A DNA stretch of 64,000 nt, taken from the NCBI RefSeq assembly GCF_900114205.1, contig NZ_FOSH01000003.1, positions 178,496 through 242,495 on the forward strand, written 5' to 3'. The DNA comes from Methylophaga sulfidovorans. Lineage in GTDB: Bacteria > Pseudomonadota > Gammaproteobacteria > Nitrosococcales > Methylophagaceae. Of this stretch, positions 28,692 to 39,146 are shown in pieces (the stretch's first letter is position 1; each line of letters begins with the position of its first letter). The notes under the pieces were generated by a model. It was not told the origin of the DNA. It saw only the letters and a program-made list of their open reading frames with translations, and ran no database searches. A program made the translations under genes and the position numbers.

Positions 28692-28718
28692 TATTTATCT
28701 GTAATGTTTTTATTGAAA

Positions 28719-28752
28719 TAAAAAAGCAGTCCCGACTTCTCGGTGACTGCTT
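28719..28752 (-). terminator. terminator between the two tRNA-Arg genes
   Basis: On the minus strand AAGCAGTCACCGAGAAGTCGGGACTGCTTTTTT-type sequence forms a stem (AGCAGTC, 28725-28731, with GACTGCT, 28745-28751, extended inward by CCGA/TCGG) followed by a T-run. It would end transcription coming from csrA, tRNA-Ser and tRNA-Arg copy 2. Confidence 0.75.
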
Positions 28753-28767
28753 GATTATGTACTTAAT

Positions 28768-28844
28768 TGGCGCGCCCGGCACGATTCGAACGTGCGACCG
28801 CCTGGTTCGTAGCCAGGTACTCTATCCAGCTGAGCTACGGGCGC
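28768..28844 (-). tRNA. tRNA-Arg (anticodon ACG), copy 2
   Basis: This 77-nt tRNA is identical to copy 1 across the body (anticodon ACG, same arms, encoded CCA with complement TGG at 28768-28770). The discriminator base differs: G here and A in copy 1. It lies between tRNA-Ser and copy 1 on the minus strand, downstream of csrA, an arrangement common in gammaproteobacteria. Confidence 0.97.
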
Positions 28845-28892
28845 TAAAGCCGCTTATTATACAAGCATCCAAGGATGCCATCAATAAATTTA

Positions 28893-28982
28893 TGGCGGAG
28901 AGCGAGGGATTCGAACCCTCGATAGGGGTAAACCTATACGCCCTTAGCAGGGGCGCGCCTTCAGCCTCTCGGCCAGCTCTCC
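28893..28982 (-). tRNA. tRNA-Ser (anticodon GCT)
   Basis: This 90-nt class II tRNA has acceptor GGAGAGC, D arm TGGCCGAGAGGCTGAAGG, anticodon loop CTGCTAA (GCT), a long variable arm (GGCGTATAGGTTTACCCCTAT) and T loop GTTCGAATC, with CCA encoded (complement TGG at 28893-28895). It follows csrA on the minus strand. Confidence 0.97.
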
Positions 28983-29038
28983 ATCAAAGCCGCCTAGTAT
29001 ATCAGATGATAACGATTTGGCTAGTGATAATTGTAAAT

Positions 29039-29224
29039 TTAACTCACATTTGGCTGATCTTTTTCAGCCTGGATGCGATCATAAATTTCTTCACGGTGAA
29101 CAGTGACGTCTTTAGGCGCGTCAACACCAATTCTTACCTGATTGCCTTTAACACCAAGTACGTTTACAACAACATCGTCACCGATGATAAGTGATTCGCC
29201 AACACGGCGTGTGAGTATTAACAT
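29039..29224 (-). CDS. csrA: carbon storage regulator CsrA
   Basis: This small homodimeric RNA-binding protein (61 aa) binds GGA motifs in mRNA leaders to control translation and stability of carbon, motility and biofilm genes. The sequence [18 protein letters not shown] and the C-terminal [10 protein letters not shown] are diagnostic, including the RNA-contact residues at both ends. The ATG at 29224 follows AGGGG by 6 nt, so an upstream in-frame TTG at 29245 is not the start. It sits between lysC and the tRNA-Ser/tRNA-Arg cluster. Confidence 0.97.
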   Translation of the reverse strand: MLILTRRVGESLIIGDDVVVNVLGVKGNQVRIGVDAPKDVTVHREEIYDRIQAEKDQPNVS

Positions 29225-29463
29225 TTTTTTCCCCTTTACTCTCAAAAATTGGCCGAGGTTACTAGGAGAATAATCATGACTCCTTTCAATTGAGTAGGCC
29301 TCGTGCCTTTTGTCCTATTCAGCTTGGGGGTCTTTTTGCCCCTTTATTCATGGACTATATAAAAATGGTATTTATCCCTCGTCCAACGAATATTTTATCA
29401 GGAACATGAAGTGATCGCGATAAAATGATGACAAAAAAATGAAATGGCTCAAGCATTTAGATT
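29225..29463 (-). promoter_or_regulatory. csrA leader / lysC-csrA intergenic region
   Basis: This 239-nt region separates lysC from csrA. On the minus strand a CGAGG...TAC element (near 29290-29300) can pair with GTA.CCTCG (near 29250-29258), enclosing a GGAG...CTCC hairpin. Several GGA triplets, including the one in the csrA ribosome binding site, are present. CsrA autorepression through such leader GGA sites is known in other gammaproteobacteria. Promoters are not assigned. Confidence 0.3.
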
Positions 29464-30687
29464 TTAAGAGGGTGCTTGCTCCAGGTTAAATGCTTTGTGT
29501 AACGTTCTGACACCGAGCTCCAGGTATTTTTCATCAATCACCACGGATATTTTAATTTCAGAGGTAGAAATCATACTGATGTTGATGTTTTCTTTTGCCA
29601 GAGAGCCAAACATCGTGCTTGCAATCCCTGCGTGAGAACGCATACCGACACCGACTACCGAGATTTTTGCAATTTTCTCATCGCCATTGACTTCTCTTGC
29701 ACCTAGCTCTTCTGCTGTTTTCTTCAGAATCGCTAAAGCTGCTTGGTAGTCGTTACGATGTACAGTAAATGTAAAGTCGGTTGTTGAGTCATGGCCGGTG
29801 TTTTGGATGATCATGTCAACTTCAATATTCTCTGCCGCAATAGGTCCGAGAATTTGTGAGGCAATGCCTGGGTGATCAGGTACGCCGAGAATAGTCAGTT
29901 TGGCTTCATCACGATTAAACGCAATACCTGAAATTAAAGCTTGTTCCATTGATGGGTCCTCAGCCGCTATTAATGTGCCACCACCTTCTGTAAACGAGGA
30001 GAGGACACGTAATGGGACGTTATATTTACTCGCAAACTCGACAGAGCGAATTTGCAATACTTTTGCACCTAAGCTGGCCATTTCCAGCATTTCTTCGAAG
30101 GTAATAGATTCTAATCGACGGGCTTCTGGTACAACACGGGGATCGGTTGTATAAACACCATCGACATCAGTATAGATTTGGCATTCATCAGCTTTTAGCG
30201 CTGCAGCAAGAGCAACAGCTGTAGTATCACTACCGCCACGACCAAGTGTGGTGATGTTGCCATTCTCATCACAGCCCTGAAAGCCTGCTACGACCACAAC
30301 TTTTCCTTGATTGAGATCTTGGCGAATTTTATTATCGTCAATCTCCATAATTCTGGCTTTGTTATGTGCATTGTCCGTTAATATACGGACCTGGCTTCCA
30401 GTATAGGAAACAGCCGGCATACCCATTTGAGCAAGCGTCATGCTGAGCAGAGCAATGGTGACTTGTTCACCTGTTGAGAGCAAAACATCTAACTCGCGAC
30501 CACGAGGATTATCAGTTAATTGTTTGGCCAAATCGATTAAGCGATTTGTTTCGCCGCTCATTGCTGAGACAACAACGACTAAATCATGGCCTTGATTACG
30601 ATAATCAATGATCTTTTTCGCTACTTCGCGAATACGATCAGCAGAGCCGACGGATGTTCCACCATATTTTTGAACGATTAAAGACAT
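29464..30687 (-). CDS. lysC: aspartate kinase
   Basis: This enzyme phosphorylates aspartate to aspartyl phosphate, entering the lysine/threonine/methionine/diaminopimelate pathway. Its N-terminal amino-acid-kinase domain starts VQKYGGTSVGS, with GRGGSDTTAVALAAAL in the middle. Two C-terminal ACT domains (about residues 265-407) contain the SVVGVGMRSHAGIASTMF effector-binding region, so it is likely feedback-regulated by lysine and/or threonine. The 407-aa single-function form is typical of gammaproteobacteria other than enterics. It starts 2 nt after the alaS stop. Confidence 0.96.
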   Translation of the reverse strand: MSLIVQKYGGTSVGSADRIREVAKKIIDYRNQGHDLVVVVSAMSGETNRLIDLAKQLTDNPRGRELDVLLSTGEQVTIALLSMTLAQMGMPAVSYTGSQVRILTDNAHNKARIMEIDDNKIRQDLNQGKVVVVAGFQGCDENGNITTLGRGGSDTTAVALAAALKADECQIYTDVDGVYTTDPRVVPEARRLESITFEEMLEMASLGAKVLQIRSVEFASKYNVPLRVLSSFTEGGGTLIAAEDPSMEQALISGIAFNRDEAKLTILGVPDHPGIASQILGPIAAENIEVDMIIQNTGHDSTTDFTFTVHRNDYQAALAILKKTAEELGAREVNGDEKIAKISVVGVGMRSHAGIASTMFGSLAKENINISMISTSEIKISVVIDEKYLELGVRTLHKAFNLEQAPS

Positions 30688-30689
30688 GC

Positions 30690-33293
30690 TTAGTTTTCCA
30701 GCTTCGAAGTGACCCAGTCTGGAACAGATGCTAGTGCTGCTGCCAAATTCTGGGGTTCATTACCGCCGCCTTGAGCCATATCAGGACGGCCGCCACCTTT
30801 ACCTCCAACCTGACTAGCTATATGGCCAACCAGATCTCCGGCGCGGATTTTATCGGTAATATCCTTGGTAACGCCAGCAATTATTGTAATTTTTTCATCA
30901 TTGACAGCCGTTAGCGCGATTACCGCTGTGCCCAGCTTGTTTTTTAATTGATCCACAGCATCTCTGAGCGATTTTCCATCGGCGCCTTCCAGAGTGGAAG
31001 CAAGTACTTTGATGCCGTTGATTTCTGTTGCAGAATCAGCCAGATCATTACCTGCACTGCTTGCTAATTTAGCTTTCAACGCTTCTAATTCTTTTTCTAA
31101 CTCGCGTTGACGTTGAACCAGCTGAGATGCTTTGTCCTGCACATTTGCGGGTTTCGCTTTCAGTAAGTCCGATACGTCCGCCAGAGTCGTTTCCATCTGT
31201 TCGATATAATCAATCGCTTTTTCACCGGTAACGGCTTCAATACGACGAACACCTGATGCAATACCGGCTTCTGAGGTAATTTTTAACACACCGATATCGC
31301 CAGTGTGTTTAACGTGCGTGCCACCGCATAACTCGATAGAGAAGTCGCTCATGCTTAATACACGAACTTCGTCATCGTATTTCTCGCCGAATAAAGCCAT
31401 TGCGCCGCTTTTCTTCGCTTCTTCAATCGCCATTAAACGGGTTTCGACAGGGTGGTTAAGACGAATCTGCTGGTTAACTAAACGTTCGATTTCACGTAGT
31501 TGAGCTGGTGTGACAGGTTCAAAATGTGAAAAGTCAAAACGTAAACGCTGTGGATTGACCAGTGAACCTTTTTGCATGACATGCTCACCGAGCACTTTAC
31601 GCAGTGCGGCATGTAATAAATGAGTAGCAGAATGGTTTAATGCAGTTGCCAGACGATTATTTTCATCGATCTGTGCTGTTACACGTTGTCCAACTTGGAA
31701 GCGGCCATGTTCGCAACGACCGATATGTGTAAATGCCTGTGACTGTTTGCGTGTATCAGTGACGGTAAAGCTGGCATTGTCAGCGTTGATGTCACCATGG
31801 TCACCCACCTGACCACCAGATTCGGCATAGAAAGGGGTTTTGTCTAAAACAATCAATCCTTCTTGACCTTCAGAAATACTATCGACGTGTTCACCATTGA
31901 CGATAATAGCCAGAATAGTGCTGTCGTGTTGAGTTAAGTCATAACCACAAAACTCAGTACTGCTATCGATAGTAATTTGGTCTGATAAACCACCGGAGAA
32001 TTGGCTGGCACTACGAGCACGATTACGTTGTGCCTCCATAGCGCGTTCAAATCCAGCGATATCGATAGTCAGACCACGTTCACGGGCAATATCCGCAGTC
32101 AAATCAATAGGGAAGCCGTAGGTATCATAAAGCAAGAAAACGGTTTCACCGGGGATTTCTTTATCCCCCATATCCTCAATTGCTTGATCCAGAATTTTTA
32201 AGCCGTTATCCAGCGTATCGGCAAACCGTGTTTCTTCTTGTTGCAGCGCTTTTTCAACAAGCTCTTGAGATTGAGCAAGTTCAGGGAAAGCTTCACCCAT
32301 TTCATCAACGAGAGGTTGGACTAGTTTGTAGAAGAAATTGTCCTTCAGTCCGAGTTTATGGCCATGACGAATTGCCCGGCGGATGATACGACGTAAGACA
32401 TAACCACGACCTTCATTAGAAGGGTATACGCCATCAGTAATCATGAATGAACATGAGCGAATATGATCGGCGATAACGCGTAGTGAGAAGTTAGTATGAT
32501 CTTCGGTACCAGACAGTTTCTGAATCGCTTGGATCAGGTGTTGGAACAGATCAATCTCGTAGTTGTTATGAACATGTTGTAATACTGCTGCCAGACGTTC
32601 GAGACCCATGCCTGTATCAACAGAAGGTTTAGGCAATGGTGTTAAGGTACCATCGGCTGAACGGTTGAATTGCATGAAGACCAGATTCCAGATTTCGATA
32701 TAACGATCACCATCTTCTTCTGGTGTACCTGGTGGTCCACCGGCGACATCTTCACCATGATCATAGAAAATTTCAGAGCAGGGACCACAAGGACCAGTGT
32801 CACCCATAGACCAGAAGTTATCTTTCGCACCGATGCGTGAGAAACGTTCTGCTGATACGCCAATTTCTTTTAACCAGATATCAGCCGCTTCATCATCTTC
32901 TTCAAAAACGGTGATCCATAATTTTTCAGCAGGTAGGCCAAGTGTTTCTGTCAGGAATTCCCACGCATACTGAATAGCTTCACGTTTAAAGTAATCTCCA
33001 AAACTAAAGTTACCCAGCATTTCAAAGAACGTGTGGTGACGAGCGGTATAACCGACATTTTCTAAGTCATTGTGTTTACCGCCGGCACGGACGCAACGTT
33101 GTGTCGTCACTGCCCGAGTGTACTTGCGGGTTTCTTGACCTAAGAATGTCTCCTTAAATTGCACCATACCTGCATTGGTGAAGAGAAGGGTGGGGTCATT
33201 AGCAGGAACAAGGGGACTGCTTGCTACGACTTCATGACCTTTACTTGCGAAAAAGTCGAGAAACAACTTGCGGATATCTGCGCTACTTTTCAT
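30690..33293 (-). CDS. alaS: alanyl-tRNA synthetase
   Basis: This enzyme charges tRNA-Ala. The N-terminal class II catalytic domain has [17 protein letters not shown] and the GMGLERL motif 3. The editing domain has the zinc-binding pair [12 protein letters not shown] and [10 protein letters not shown]. The C-terminal coiled coil and C-Ala domain end with [15 protein letters not shown]. Length (867 aa) is standard. It overlaps recX by 11 nt and is followed directly by lysC, forming a recA-recX-alaS-lysC run. Confidence 0.97.
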   Translation of the reverse strand: MKSSADIRKLFLDFFASKGHEVVASSPLVPANDPTLLFTNAGMVQFKETFLGQETRKYTRAVTTQRCVRAGGKHNDLENVGYTARHHTFFEMLGNFSFGDYFKREAIQYAWEFLTETLGLPAEKLWITVFEEDDEAADIWLKEIGVSAERFSRIGAKDNFWSMGDTGPCGPCSEIFYDHGEDVAGGPPGTPEEDGDRYIEIWNLVFMQFNRSADGTLTPLPKPSVDTGMGLERLAAVLQHVHNNYEIDLFQHLIQAIQKLSGTEDHTNFSLRVIADHIRSCSFMITDGVYPSNEGRGYVLRRIIRRAIRHGHKLGLKDNFFYKLVQPLVDEMGEAFPELAQSQELVEKALQQEETRFADTLDNGLKILDQAIEDMGDKEIPGETVFLLYDTYGFPIDLTADIARERGLTIDIAGFERAMEAQRNRARSASQFSGGLSDQITIDSSTEFCGYDLTQHDSTILAIIVNGEHVDSISEGQEGLIVLDKTPFYAESGGQVGDHGDINADNASFTVTDTRKQSQAFTHIGRCEHGRFQVGQRVTAQIDENNRLATALNHSATHLLHAALRKVLGEHVMQKGSLVNPQRLRFDFSHFEPVTPAQLREIERLVNQQIRLNHPVETRLMAIEEAKKSGAMALFGEKYDDEVRVLSMSDFSIELCGGTHVKHTGDIGVLKITSEAGIASGVRRIEAVTGEKAIDYIEQMETTLADVSDLLKAKPANVQDKASQLVQRQRELEKELEALKAKLASSAGNDLADSATEINGIKVLASTLEGADGKSLRDAVDQLKNKLGTAVIALTAVNDEKITIIAGVTKDITDKIRAGDLVGHIASQVGGKGGGRPDMAQGGGNEPQNLAAALASVPDWVTSKLEN

Positions 33294-33732
33294 CGTCGGT
33301 TAAATTAAAACTTTCCGTTATTTGTTCATGAGTAAAACCGCGATATTGTAAAAAGCGTTGTTGTTTTGCTTTGCTTTTATAATCATCGGGCATTTCCTCG
33401 CCAAAACGCTTACTGCGAACGTCTGCAGCAAGCGTAAACCAATCTATTTCTGCCTGATTCATACATTCGCTGATGATGTCGGCAGCAACACCACGTTCTT
33501 TTAATTCCATACTGATTCGGACAGCGCCATAACCCCGATTTGCTCGGGATTGGATAAAACTCTCTGCATACCGAAAATCACTTTGCAGGCCAGCCTCTTT
33601 TAATTGCTGAATAACGTTTTCAACTTCTTCTACGTCAAAACCTGCTTTGCTGAGCTTTTGCGCCAATTCATGAGCACTATGTTCGCGGTTGGCTAAATAG
33701 CTTACGGCTCGTGCACTGGCTGATTGCTTCAC
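33283..33732 (-). CDS. recX: regulatory protein RecX
   Basis: RecX binds RecA filaments and limits their extension. The protein (149 aa) shows the three-helix repeats of the family: [21 protein letters not shown] at the start, [18 protein letters not shown] in the middle and [11 protein letters not shown] near the end. It begins 4 nt inside the end of recA (ATGA-type overlap) and its 3' end overlaps alaS, so it is co-translated with recA. Confidence 0.93.
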   Translation of the reverse strand: MKQSASARAVSYLANREHSAHELAQKLSKAGFDVEEVENVIQQLKEAGLQSDFRYAESFIQSRANRGYGAVRISMELKERGVAADIISECMNQAEIDWFTLAADVRSKRFGEEMPDDYKSKAKQQRFLQYRGFTHEQITESFNLTDDEK

Positions 33733-34769
33733 GCCTCGACATCATCCTCAACAGCACTGTCATCTTTTTTGGCTGCTTTTTTAGGTAACATGACTTCACG
33801 TATTTTACTTTCAATCTCAGCTGACATTTCAGGGTTTTCTTTCAGATAACCACGAACATTGTCTTTACCCTGACCGATACGTGTTCCATTGTAGCTATAC
33901 CAAGCACCTGATTTTTCAACAATATTTTGTTGAACACCCAGATCAATCAGTTCGCCTTCGCGTGAAATGCCTTCACCATACATAATATCGAATTCGACTT
34001 GTTTAAATGGAGGAGCCACTTTATTTTTGACGACTTTGACGCGAGTTTCGTTACCCAGGATTTCATCACCTTTTTTAATGGCGCCAATCCGTCTGATATC
34101 CAAACGCACAGATGCATAAAATTTAAGTGCATTACCACCCGTTGTTGTTTCAGGGTTGCCAAACATCACGCCAATTTTCATACGAATTTGGTTAATGAAA
34201 ATGACCAGGGTATTTGAGCGTTTGATATTGGCTGTCAATTTACGTAAAGCTTGTGACATCAAACGAGCCTGAAGGCCCATATGACTATCACCCATATCAC
34301 CTTCGATTTCTGCTTTTGGTGTTAATGCGGCAACTGAGTCAACAACGACAATATCAACAGCACCAGAACGAACCAGCATATCGGTGATTTCTAATGCTTG
34401 TTCGCCAGTATCAGGTTGAGATACTAGTAAATCATCAATATTGACGCCCAGCTTTTCAGCATAAACAGGATCCAGAGCGTGTTCAGCATCGACAAAAGCC
34501 GCGGTGCCACCTATTTTTTGCATTTCAGCGATAGCATGCAGCGTTAATGTCGTTTTACCTGAAGATTCAGGACCGTAAATTTCAATAACCCGACCTCTAG
34601 GAAGGCCGCCAATACCTAATGCAATGTCTAATCCGATAGAACCAGAAGATACGGCCGACACATCACGAGCTGCCGCATTATCACCAAGGCGCATCACTGA
34701 GCCTTTACCAAATTGCTTCTCAATTTGACCAAGCGCGGCGCCTAGCGCTTTTTTCTTATCGTCATCCAT
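33729..34769 (-). CDS. recA: recombinase RecA
   Basis: RecA is the DNA strand-exchange protein and SOS coprotease. The sequence is canonical: [10 protein letters not shown] near the N-terminus, Walker [10 protein letters not shown] near residue 66, [14 protein letters not shown], and the loop L1/L2 regions around [17 protein letters not shown] and [24 protein letters not shown]. The acidic C-tail ends [12 protein letters not shown] see no CTGT-N8-ACAG LexA box in the 56 nt between it and pncC. Confidence 0.98.
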   Translation of the reverse strand: MDDDKKKALGAALGQIEKQFGKGSVMRLGDNAAARDVSAVSSGSIGLDIALGIGGLPRGRVIEIYGPESSGKTTLTLHAIAEMQKIGGTAAFVDAEHALDPVYAEKLGVNIDDLLVSQPDTGEQALEITDMLVRSGAVDIVVVDSVAALTPKAEIEGDMGDSHMGLQARLMSQALRKLTANIKRSNTLVIFINQIRMKIGVMFGNPETTTGGNALKFYASVRLDIRRIGAIKKGDEILGNETRVKVVKNKVAPPFKQVEFDIMYGEGISREGELIDLGVQQNIVEKSGAWYSYNGTRIGQGKDNVRGYLKENPEMSAEIESKIREVMLPKKAAKKDDSAVEDDVEA

Positions 34770-34825
34770 TGCAATACCTCTGAAGCTGTTTTTAATAAAT
34801 CCTTCGATTATCCCATAGAAAGCAG

Positions 34826-35326
34826 TCAGTCTCTAGCGTTTTTAATGATTCCGGATAAGGCCTTCAATACGGCTTGCCGTCTGATGCTTTCTCTATCACC
34901 TTCGAATTGAAAAAGCTGGCTGATAACTTTGTTTGGCTGACGTGCCCAGCCTATCCAAACCGTGCCGACAGGCTTACTTTCCGTACCACCGCCCGGGCCA
35001 GCAATACCGGTTAATGCGACACTGATATCAGCTCTCGAATGTTTAAGCGCACCCAGAGCCATTTCTTCTGCGACCGTTTGACTCACAGCGCCATATTGCT
35101 GCAATGAGGCTGATTGAACGCCAAGTTGATCTTGCTTCGCCTGATTGCTGTAGGTGACAAAACCACGCTCAAACCAGCTTGAACTGCCTGCGATATCGGT
35201 ACAACATTTCGCTACCCAACCACCAGTGCATGACTCTGCCGTTGCCAGCATTAAATGGTTTTTATTTAAGGTTTCAGCGACTTGAATGATTTTTGTTTGC
35301 AGTGATGCATCAGAAATATTTTGCAT
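34826..35326 (-). CDS. pncC: nicotinamide-nucleotide amidohydrolase PncC (CinA C-terminal family)
   Basis: This enzyme deamidates nicotinamide mononucleotide to nicotinic acid mononucleotide, recycling the NMN released by DNA ligase. The CinA C-terminal domain is complete in 166 aa, with [21 protein letters not shown] (catalytic Ser) near residue 30 and [21 protein letters not shown] near residue 105. The N-terminal competence-damage domain is absent, as in stand-alone PncC. It lies directly upstream of recA. Its start codon is only 16 nt from that of the divergent mutS. Confidence 0.92.
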   Translation of the reverse strand: MQNISDASLQTKIIQVAETLNKNHLMLATAESCTGGWVAKCCTDIAGSSSWFERGFVTYSNQAKQDQLGVQSASLQQYGAVSQTVAEEMALGALKHSRADISVALTGIAGPGGGTESKPVGTVWIGWARQPNKVISQLFQFEGDRESIRRQAVLKALSGIIKNARD

Positions 35327-35342
35327 GATATAAACTATTAAA

Positions 35343-37901
35343 ATGACTCAAAGACAAAATCATACTCCAATGATGCAGCAGTATCTGCGCATCAAAGCAG
35401 AACATCCGGACTTTTTGTTGTTTTATCGTATGGGCGACTTTTATGAGTTGTTTTTTGACGATGCTCATAAAGCGGCTGAATTGCTCGATATCACCTTAAC
35501 TGCCCGTGGTAGCAGTAATGGAGCGCCGATTCCGATGGCTGGTGTGCCATATCATGCGGCGGATAACTATTTGTCACGCCTTATTAAATTAGGGGAATCC
35601 GTTGCTATATGTGAGCAAATTGGCGACCCGGCGACAAGTAAGGGGCCGGTTGAACGTCAGGTGGTTCGGGTTCTTACTCCGGGAACGCTGACTGAAGAAG
35701 CTTTATTAGATAGTCGTAATGAGAATTTACTGTTAGCTATCTGTGAAGAGAAAGGACGTTACGGTCTGGCTTATGCAGAAATTAGTAGTGGCCGATTCAT
35801 TATCAGTGAATTAGATAGTGCTGATTTGCTAAAAGCCGAGCTCGCTAGATTGCAACCCGCAGAAATTTTATTGAGCGAGACTTTAAGTTCGGATTTTGAG
35901 GCTTTTCAGAAACAGCTTCGACAATTGCCAGACTGGCATTTCGAATTAAAGGCAGCAAAAACACGATTATGTGAGCAGTTTAATACAACAGATCTAAAAG
36001 GGTTTGGTTGTGATGGACTGGATATTGCGCTTCGTGCTGCAGGGTGTTTAGTGAACTATGCTCAGGAAACACATCGAACAGCGTTACCGCATTTACGTCA
36101 ACTCACTGTCGAGTATTCAAAAGATAGTATTCGACTGGATCCACAGTCACGCAAAAACCTTGAGCTTGAGCGCAACCTATCCGGTGGATTAGAGAATAGC
36201 CTGATTTCTGTATTGGATAAAACAGCGACACCTATGGGGGCACGTTTGTTAAGACGTTGGTTGATGCGTCCCATTCGTGATCACAAGGTATTAGCTGATA
36301 GACAGCAGGTGATTCAGGAGTTTTTAGATCATCACAGCTTCAATGACTGTCATTCATTAATGAAGTCGCTGGGCGATATTGAACGTATTTTGTCACGTAT
36401 GGCTCTGCGAACAGCCAGACCACGCGATTTTATGCATATACGACGTCTTTTAGAAACACTGCCTGAGTTACATCAACTATTAAAATCAAAACAAAGTGCT
36501 CATCTGCGGCAATTGGACCGACAGCTGGGCACATTTAGTGAGCTACTCGAATTATTACAGAATGCAATGATTGATGAACCTCCTGTTTTAATAAGAGATG
36601 GTGGGGTGATAAAAGCTGGCTACAACGATGAGTTAGATCGTTTACGTGATCTGCATAAAAACGCCAGTGGCTTTTTAGATGAGCTTGAGCGAAAAGAACG
36701 TGAAAGAACAGGCGTCAATACACTTAAAGTGGGCTATAACAAGGTTCATGGCTATTTTATTGAGTTAAGCCGAGCACATGATATTTCATTGCCTGATGAA
36801 TATGTTCGCCGTCAGACATTAAAAAACGCAGAACGATATATCACTCCAGACCTGAAGCGATTTGAAGAACAGGTGCTGAGTGCGAATGAAAAAGCTCTAG
36901 CCTTAGAAAAAGCTCTCTATGATGAACTCTTCGATAAGGTAGAACCGGAGCTGTCAGCTTTGTCACAATGCTCGATGTCTCTGGCCGAGTTGGATGTATT
37001 AGCTAATCTAGCTGAGCGGGCAGAAACATTGGATTATGTTGCGCCACAATTTGTAAAGGAAAGCGGTCTATATATTGAGGCGGGTCGACACCCTGTAGTT
37101 GAAGTTTGCCAAGCGCATCCTTTTTGCGCCAACGATCTGAAATTAACGACTGAGCAATCCACATTAATTATTACTGGTCCTAATATGGGCGGGAAGTCGA
37201 CCTATATGCGACAGACTGCATTGATTGTCTTAATGGCGCATATGGGCAGTTATGTTCCTGCCACTAAGGCGATTATCGGACCAGTGGATCAAGTCTTTAC
37301 CCGTATTGGCGCATCAGATGATCTGGCTTCCGGGCGTTCAACATTTATGGTTGAGATGAATGAAGCTGCAAATATTCTGAATAATGCCACACATCATAGT
37401 TTGGTGTTGATGGATGAAATCGGTCGTGGCACAAGCACCTTTGATGGTTTGGCATTAGCCTGGTCATGTGCTGAAAAACTGATTCGTGATATTGGTGCTT
37501 ACACGCTATTTGCGACCCATTATTTTGAGATGACTCAGCTACCGGAGTTATTTGAGCGAGCCAGAAATGTCCATCTTGATGCAATTGAACATGGCGATAA
37601 AATCGTTTTCCTTCATCAATTGAAGGAGGGCGCTGCCAGTCAGAGTTATGGATTGCAAGTAGCTCAGCTTGCGGGGGTGCCAGCTGATGTGATTAATGCC
37701 GCTAAAGCCAAATTAAAACAGCTTGAGCAAACACATTATTCGCCTGAAACTAGTGCAGAACAGCCACAACAGGATTTATTTACTGCTCAGCCTGAATCAT
37801 CAGCCTTGGAAAAACGACTACAGCAAATAAGCCCGGATGAACTAAGCCCAAAACAAGCACTGGATCTCTTGTATGAGCTTAGCCAATTAGCTAGAAGCTA
37901 G
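35343..37901 (+). CDS. mutS: DNA mismatch repair protein MutS
   Basis: MutS recognises mispaired bases and starts mismatch repair. Domain I holds the mismatch-reading [14 protein letters not shown] (Phe-x-Glu). The central clamp region contains [24 protein letters not shown]. The C-terminal ATPase has Walker [15 protein letters not shown] near residue 610 and Walker [17 protein letters not shown], then the [10 protein letters not shown] segment. Length 852 aa is usual. Divergent from pncC with a 16-nt gap, so its promoter must lie inside pncC. It converges on ycgL with a 4-nt overlap. Confidence 0.98.
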   Translation: MTQRQNHTPMMQQYLRIKAEHPDFLLFYRMGDFYELFFDDAHKAAELLDITLTARGSSNGAPIPMAGVPYHAADNYLSRLIKLGESVAICEQIGDPATSKGPVERQVVRVLTPGTLTEEALLDSRNENLLLAICEEKGRYGLAYAEISSGRFIISELDSADLLKAELARLQPAEILLSETLSSDFEAFQKQLRQLPDWHFELKAAKTRLCEQFNTTDLKGFGCDGLDIALRAAGCLVNYAQETHRTALPHLRQLTVEYSKDSIRLDPQSRKNLELERNLSGGLENSLISVLDKTATPMGARLLRRWLMRPIRDHKVLADRQQVIQEFLDHHSFNDCHSLMKSLGDIERILSRMALRTARPRDFMHIRRLLETLPELHQLLKSKQSAHLRQLDRQLGTFSELLELLQNAMIDEPPVLIRDGGVIKAGYNDELDRLRDLHKNASGFLDELERKERERTGVNTLKVGYNKVHGYFIELSRAHDISLPDEYVRRQTLKNAERYITPDLKRFEEQVLSANEKALALEKALYDELFDKVEPELSALSQCSMSLAELDVLANLAERAETLDYVAPQFVKESGLYIEAGRHPVVEVCQAHPFCANDLKLTTEQSTLIITGPNMGGKSTYMRQTALIVLMAHMGSYVPATKAIIGPVDQVFTRIGASDDLASGRSTFMVEMNEAANILNNATHHSLVLMDEIGRGTSTFDGLALAWSCAEKLIRDIGAYTLFATHYFEMTQLPELFERARNVHLDAIEHGDKIVFLHQLKEGAASQSYGLQVAQLAGVPADVINAAKAKLKQLEQTHYSPETSAEQPQQDLFTAQPESSALEKRLQQISPDELSPKQALDLLYELSQLARS

Positions 37902-38179
37902 TGAAGGTGCTGTTTTTTCTGATTAACAAAGTCACCCAGTTTTTCTGCGCGGGGTGGCATCTGCACATGAAATCCTTGGGTTTCCAGGTTTTTGATAACG
38001 GTGATTACATTTTCACGAGCAAGTGGTTTTTCGGGCGATAACTCAAGTTCCATGACGAACTGTGGTTCTTTTCCCATTGAGTCATAGAGTTCTTGAGGCA
38101 CTTCCGAAAAATCATCTTTTTTAGTGATGTAGAGATATAACTCTTCTTTTTTAAGGCTTTTATAAATATACGTTTTCAT
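37898..38179 (-). CDS. ycgL: YcgL family protein
   Basis: This is a small conserved gammaproteobacterial protein (93 aa) of the YcgL family, whose molecular role is unknown. Matching features are the N-terminal [25 protein letters not shown] segment, a central [10 protein letters not shown] and the [11 protein letters not shown] end. It is in a minus-strand run with the VOC protein (2 nt apart) and OsmC, and its end overlaps mutS. Confidence 0.85.
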   Translation of the reverse strand: MKTYIYKSLKKEELYLYITKKDDFSEVPQELYDSMGKEPQFVMELELSPEKPLARENVITVIKNLETQGFHVQMPPRAEKLGDFVNQKKQHLH

Positions 38180-38181
38180 TT

Positions 38182-38589
38182 CTATGAGATGGGTGGGTGG
38201 TAAATAATTTGCACAACAGTGCCGCTTGGGTCATAACAGTAAAAACTTCTGGCACCATCTCTGTGTGTACGTGGTGGATTTCGAATTTCAACATTGTTTG
38301 CATTGAGAAATTCAAACCAGGTATCGACTTCATCCATAGTTGGAATGATAAAACCAATATGATCCAACTTTTGTTGATGAGCTGGCGCTGGCGACTCAGA
38401 GGCCTGATGTAAAGCCAGATTATCGTTACCTGAACTCAGATACACATTTTGTTCATCAGGCCGCCATTCAACTTCCATACCGAGTAATTCGGTATAGAAA
38501 TGTTCGCATGCAGCCAAATCATCAACAAATAGGGCGACATGGCGCATGCCGCCGGTCTTACCAGGTCGTACAGGTTTGTTTTCAGGCAT
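38182..38589 (-). CDS. VOC (glyoxalase/bleomycin-resistance) superfamily protein
   Basis: This 135-aa protein has two beta-alpha-beta-beta-beta repeats of the vicinal oxygen chelate fold: MRHVALFVDDLAACEHFYTELLGMEVEW at the N-terminus and LDHIGFIIPTMDEVDTWFEFL in the middle. The candidate metal ligands are the His of RHVAL, the His of DHIGF and the acid in the last strand. It could be a lyase, dioxygenase or resistance protein; the substrate cannot be inferred. It shares a short minus-strand run with osmC and ycgL. Confidence 0.8.
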   Translation of the reverse strand: MPENKPVRPGKTGGMRHVALFVDDLAACEHFYTELLGMEVEWRPDEQNVYLSSGNDNLALHQASESPAPAHQQKLDHIGFIIPTMDEVDTWFEFLNANNVEIRNPPRTHRDGARSFYCYDPSGTVVQIIYHPPIS

Positions 38590-38609
38590 GAGTTACTCTT
38601 TGTTGGTTA

Positions 38610-39029
38610 TTACTCAACTTCAATGATTTCGTAATCATGTGTCACAGTGGCTGTCTTCGCCAGCATAATGGTTGCCGAGCAATATTTTTCTATCGACATA
38701 TTGATGGCACGTTCAACAAAGTTCGCTTTTACGTTTTTTCCGGTGATTTTGTAGTGAACATGGATATTGGTGTAGACCCTTGGCGCTTCTTCGCATCTTT
38801 CACCCTTTACTTCGAGCACACAATCCCGAATATCTTGTTGAGACTTTTTCAAGATTTCGATGACATCGTAGGCTGTACATCCGCCCATCCCCAGAAGTAA
38901 TAATTCCATCGGACGCATGCCTGTACCATGTCCGCCTGCTTCCTCAGGTCCTTCCATTACAACGGTATGACCTGTTCCTGACTCGCCGATGAATAAAACA
39001 TCTTCGACCCATTTCACTCGTGCTTTCAT
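38610..39029 (-). CDS. OsmC family protein (YhfA-like)
   Basis: This 139-aa protein belongs to the OsmC/Ohr superfamily of thiol-dependent peroxidases. It shows RPMELLLLGMGGCTAYDVIEILKK with the first conserved Cys, and a second Cys in SIEKYCSATIMLAKTATVTHDYEI, the YhfA-like subgroup pattern. It may reduce organic hydroperoxides, though YhfA function is not established. AGGAAA upstream of the ATG is a good ribosome binding site. It is divergent from crp, with a 117-nt shared promoter region. Confidence 0.85.
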   Translation of the reverse strand: MKARVKWVEDVLFIGESGTGHTVVMEGPEEAGGHGTGMRPMELLLLGMGGCTAYDVIEILKKSQQDIRDCVLEVKGERCEEAPRVYTNIHVHYKITGKNVKANFVERAINMSIEKYCSATIMLAKTATVTHDYEIIEVE

Positions 39030-39146
39030 TAAAATGTTTCCTAAAGTTGATAAGTCACTTTAAATTTGACATATTTATCAAATCACTGAGGGATTATACC
39101 CGTTTATGCTGTATTATTGCCCACAGACTCATTTTTGGACGAATAG

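Noticed and set aside
28751..29194. Plus-strand ORF of 147 codons (GAPGTIRTCDRLVRSQ...)
   Set aside because: It runs antisense through tRNA-Arg copy 2, tRNA-Ser and part of csrA. This translated tRNA pattern is a well-known false protein.
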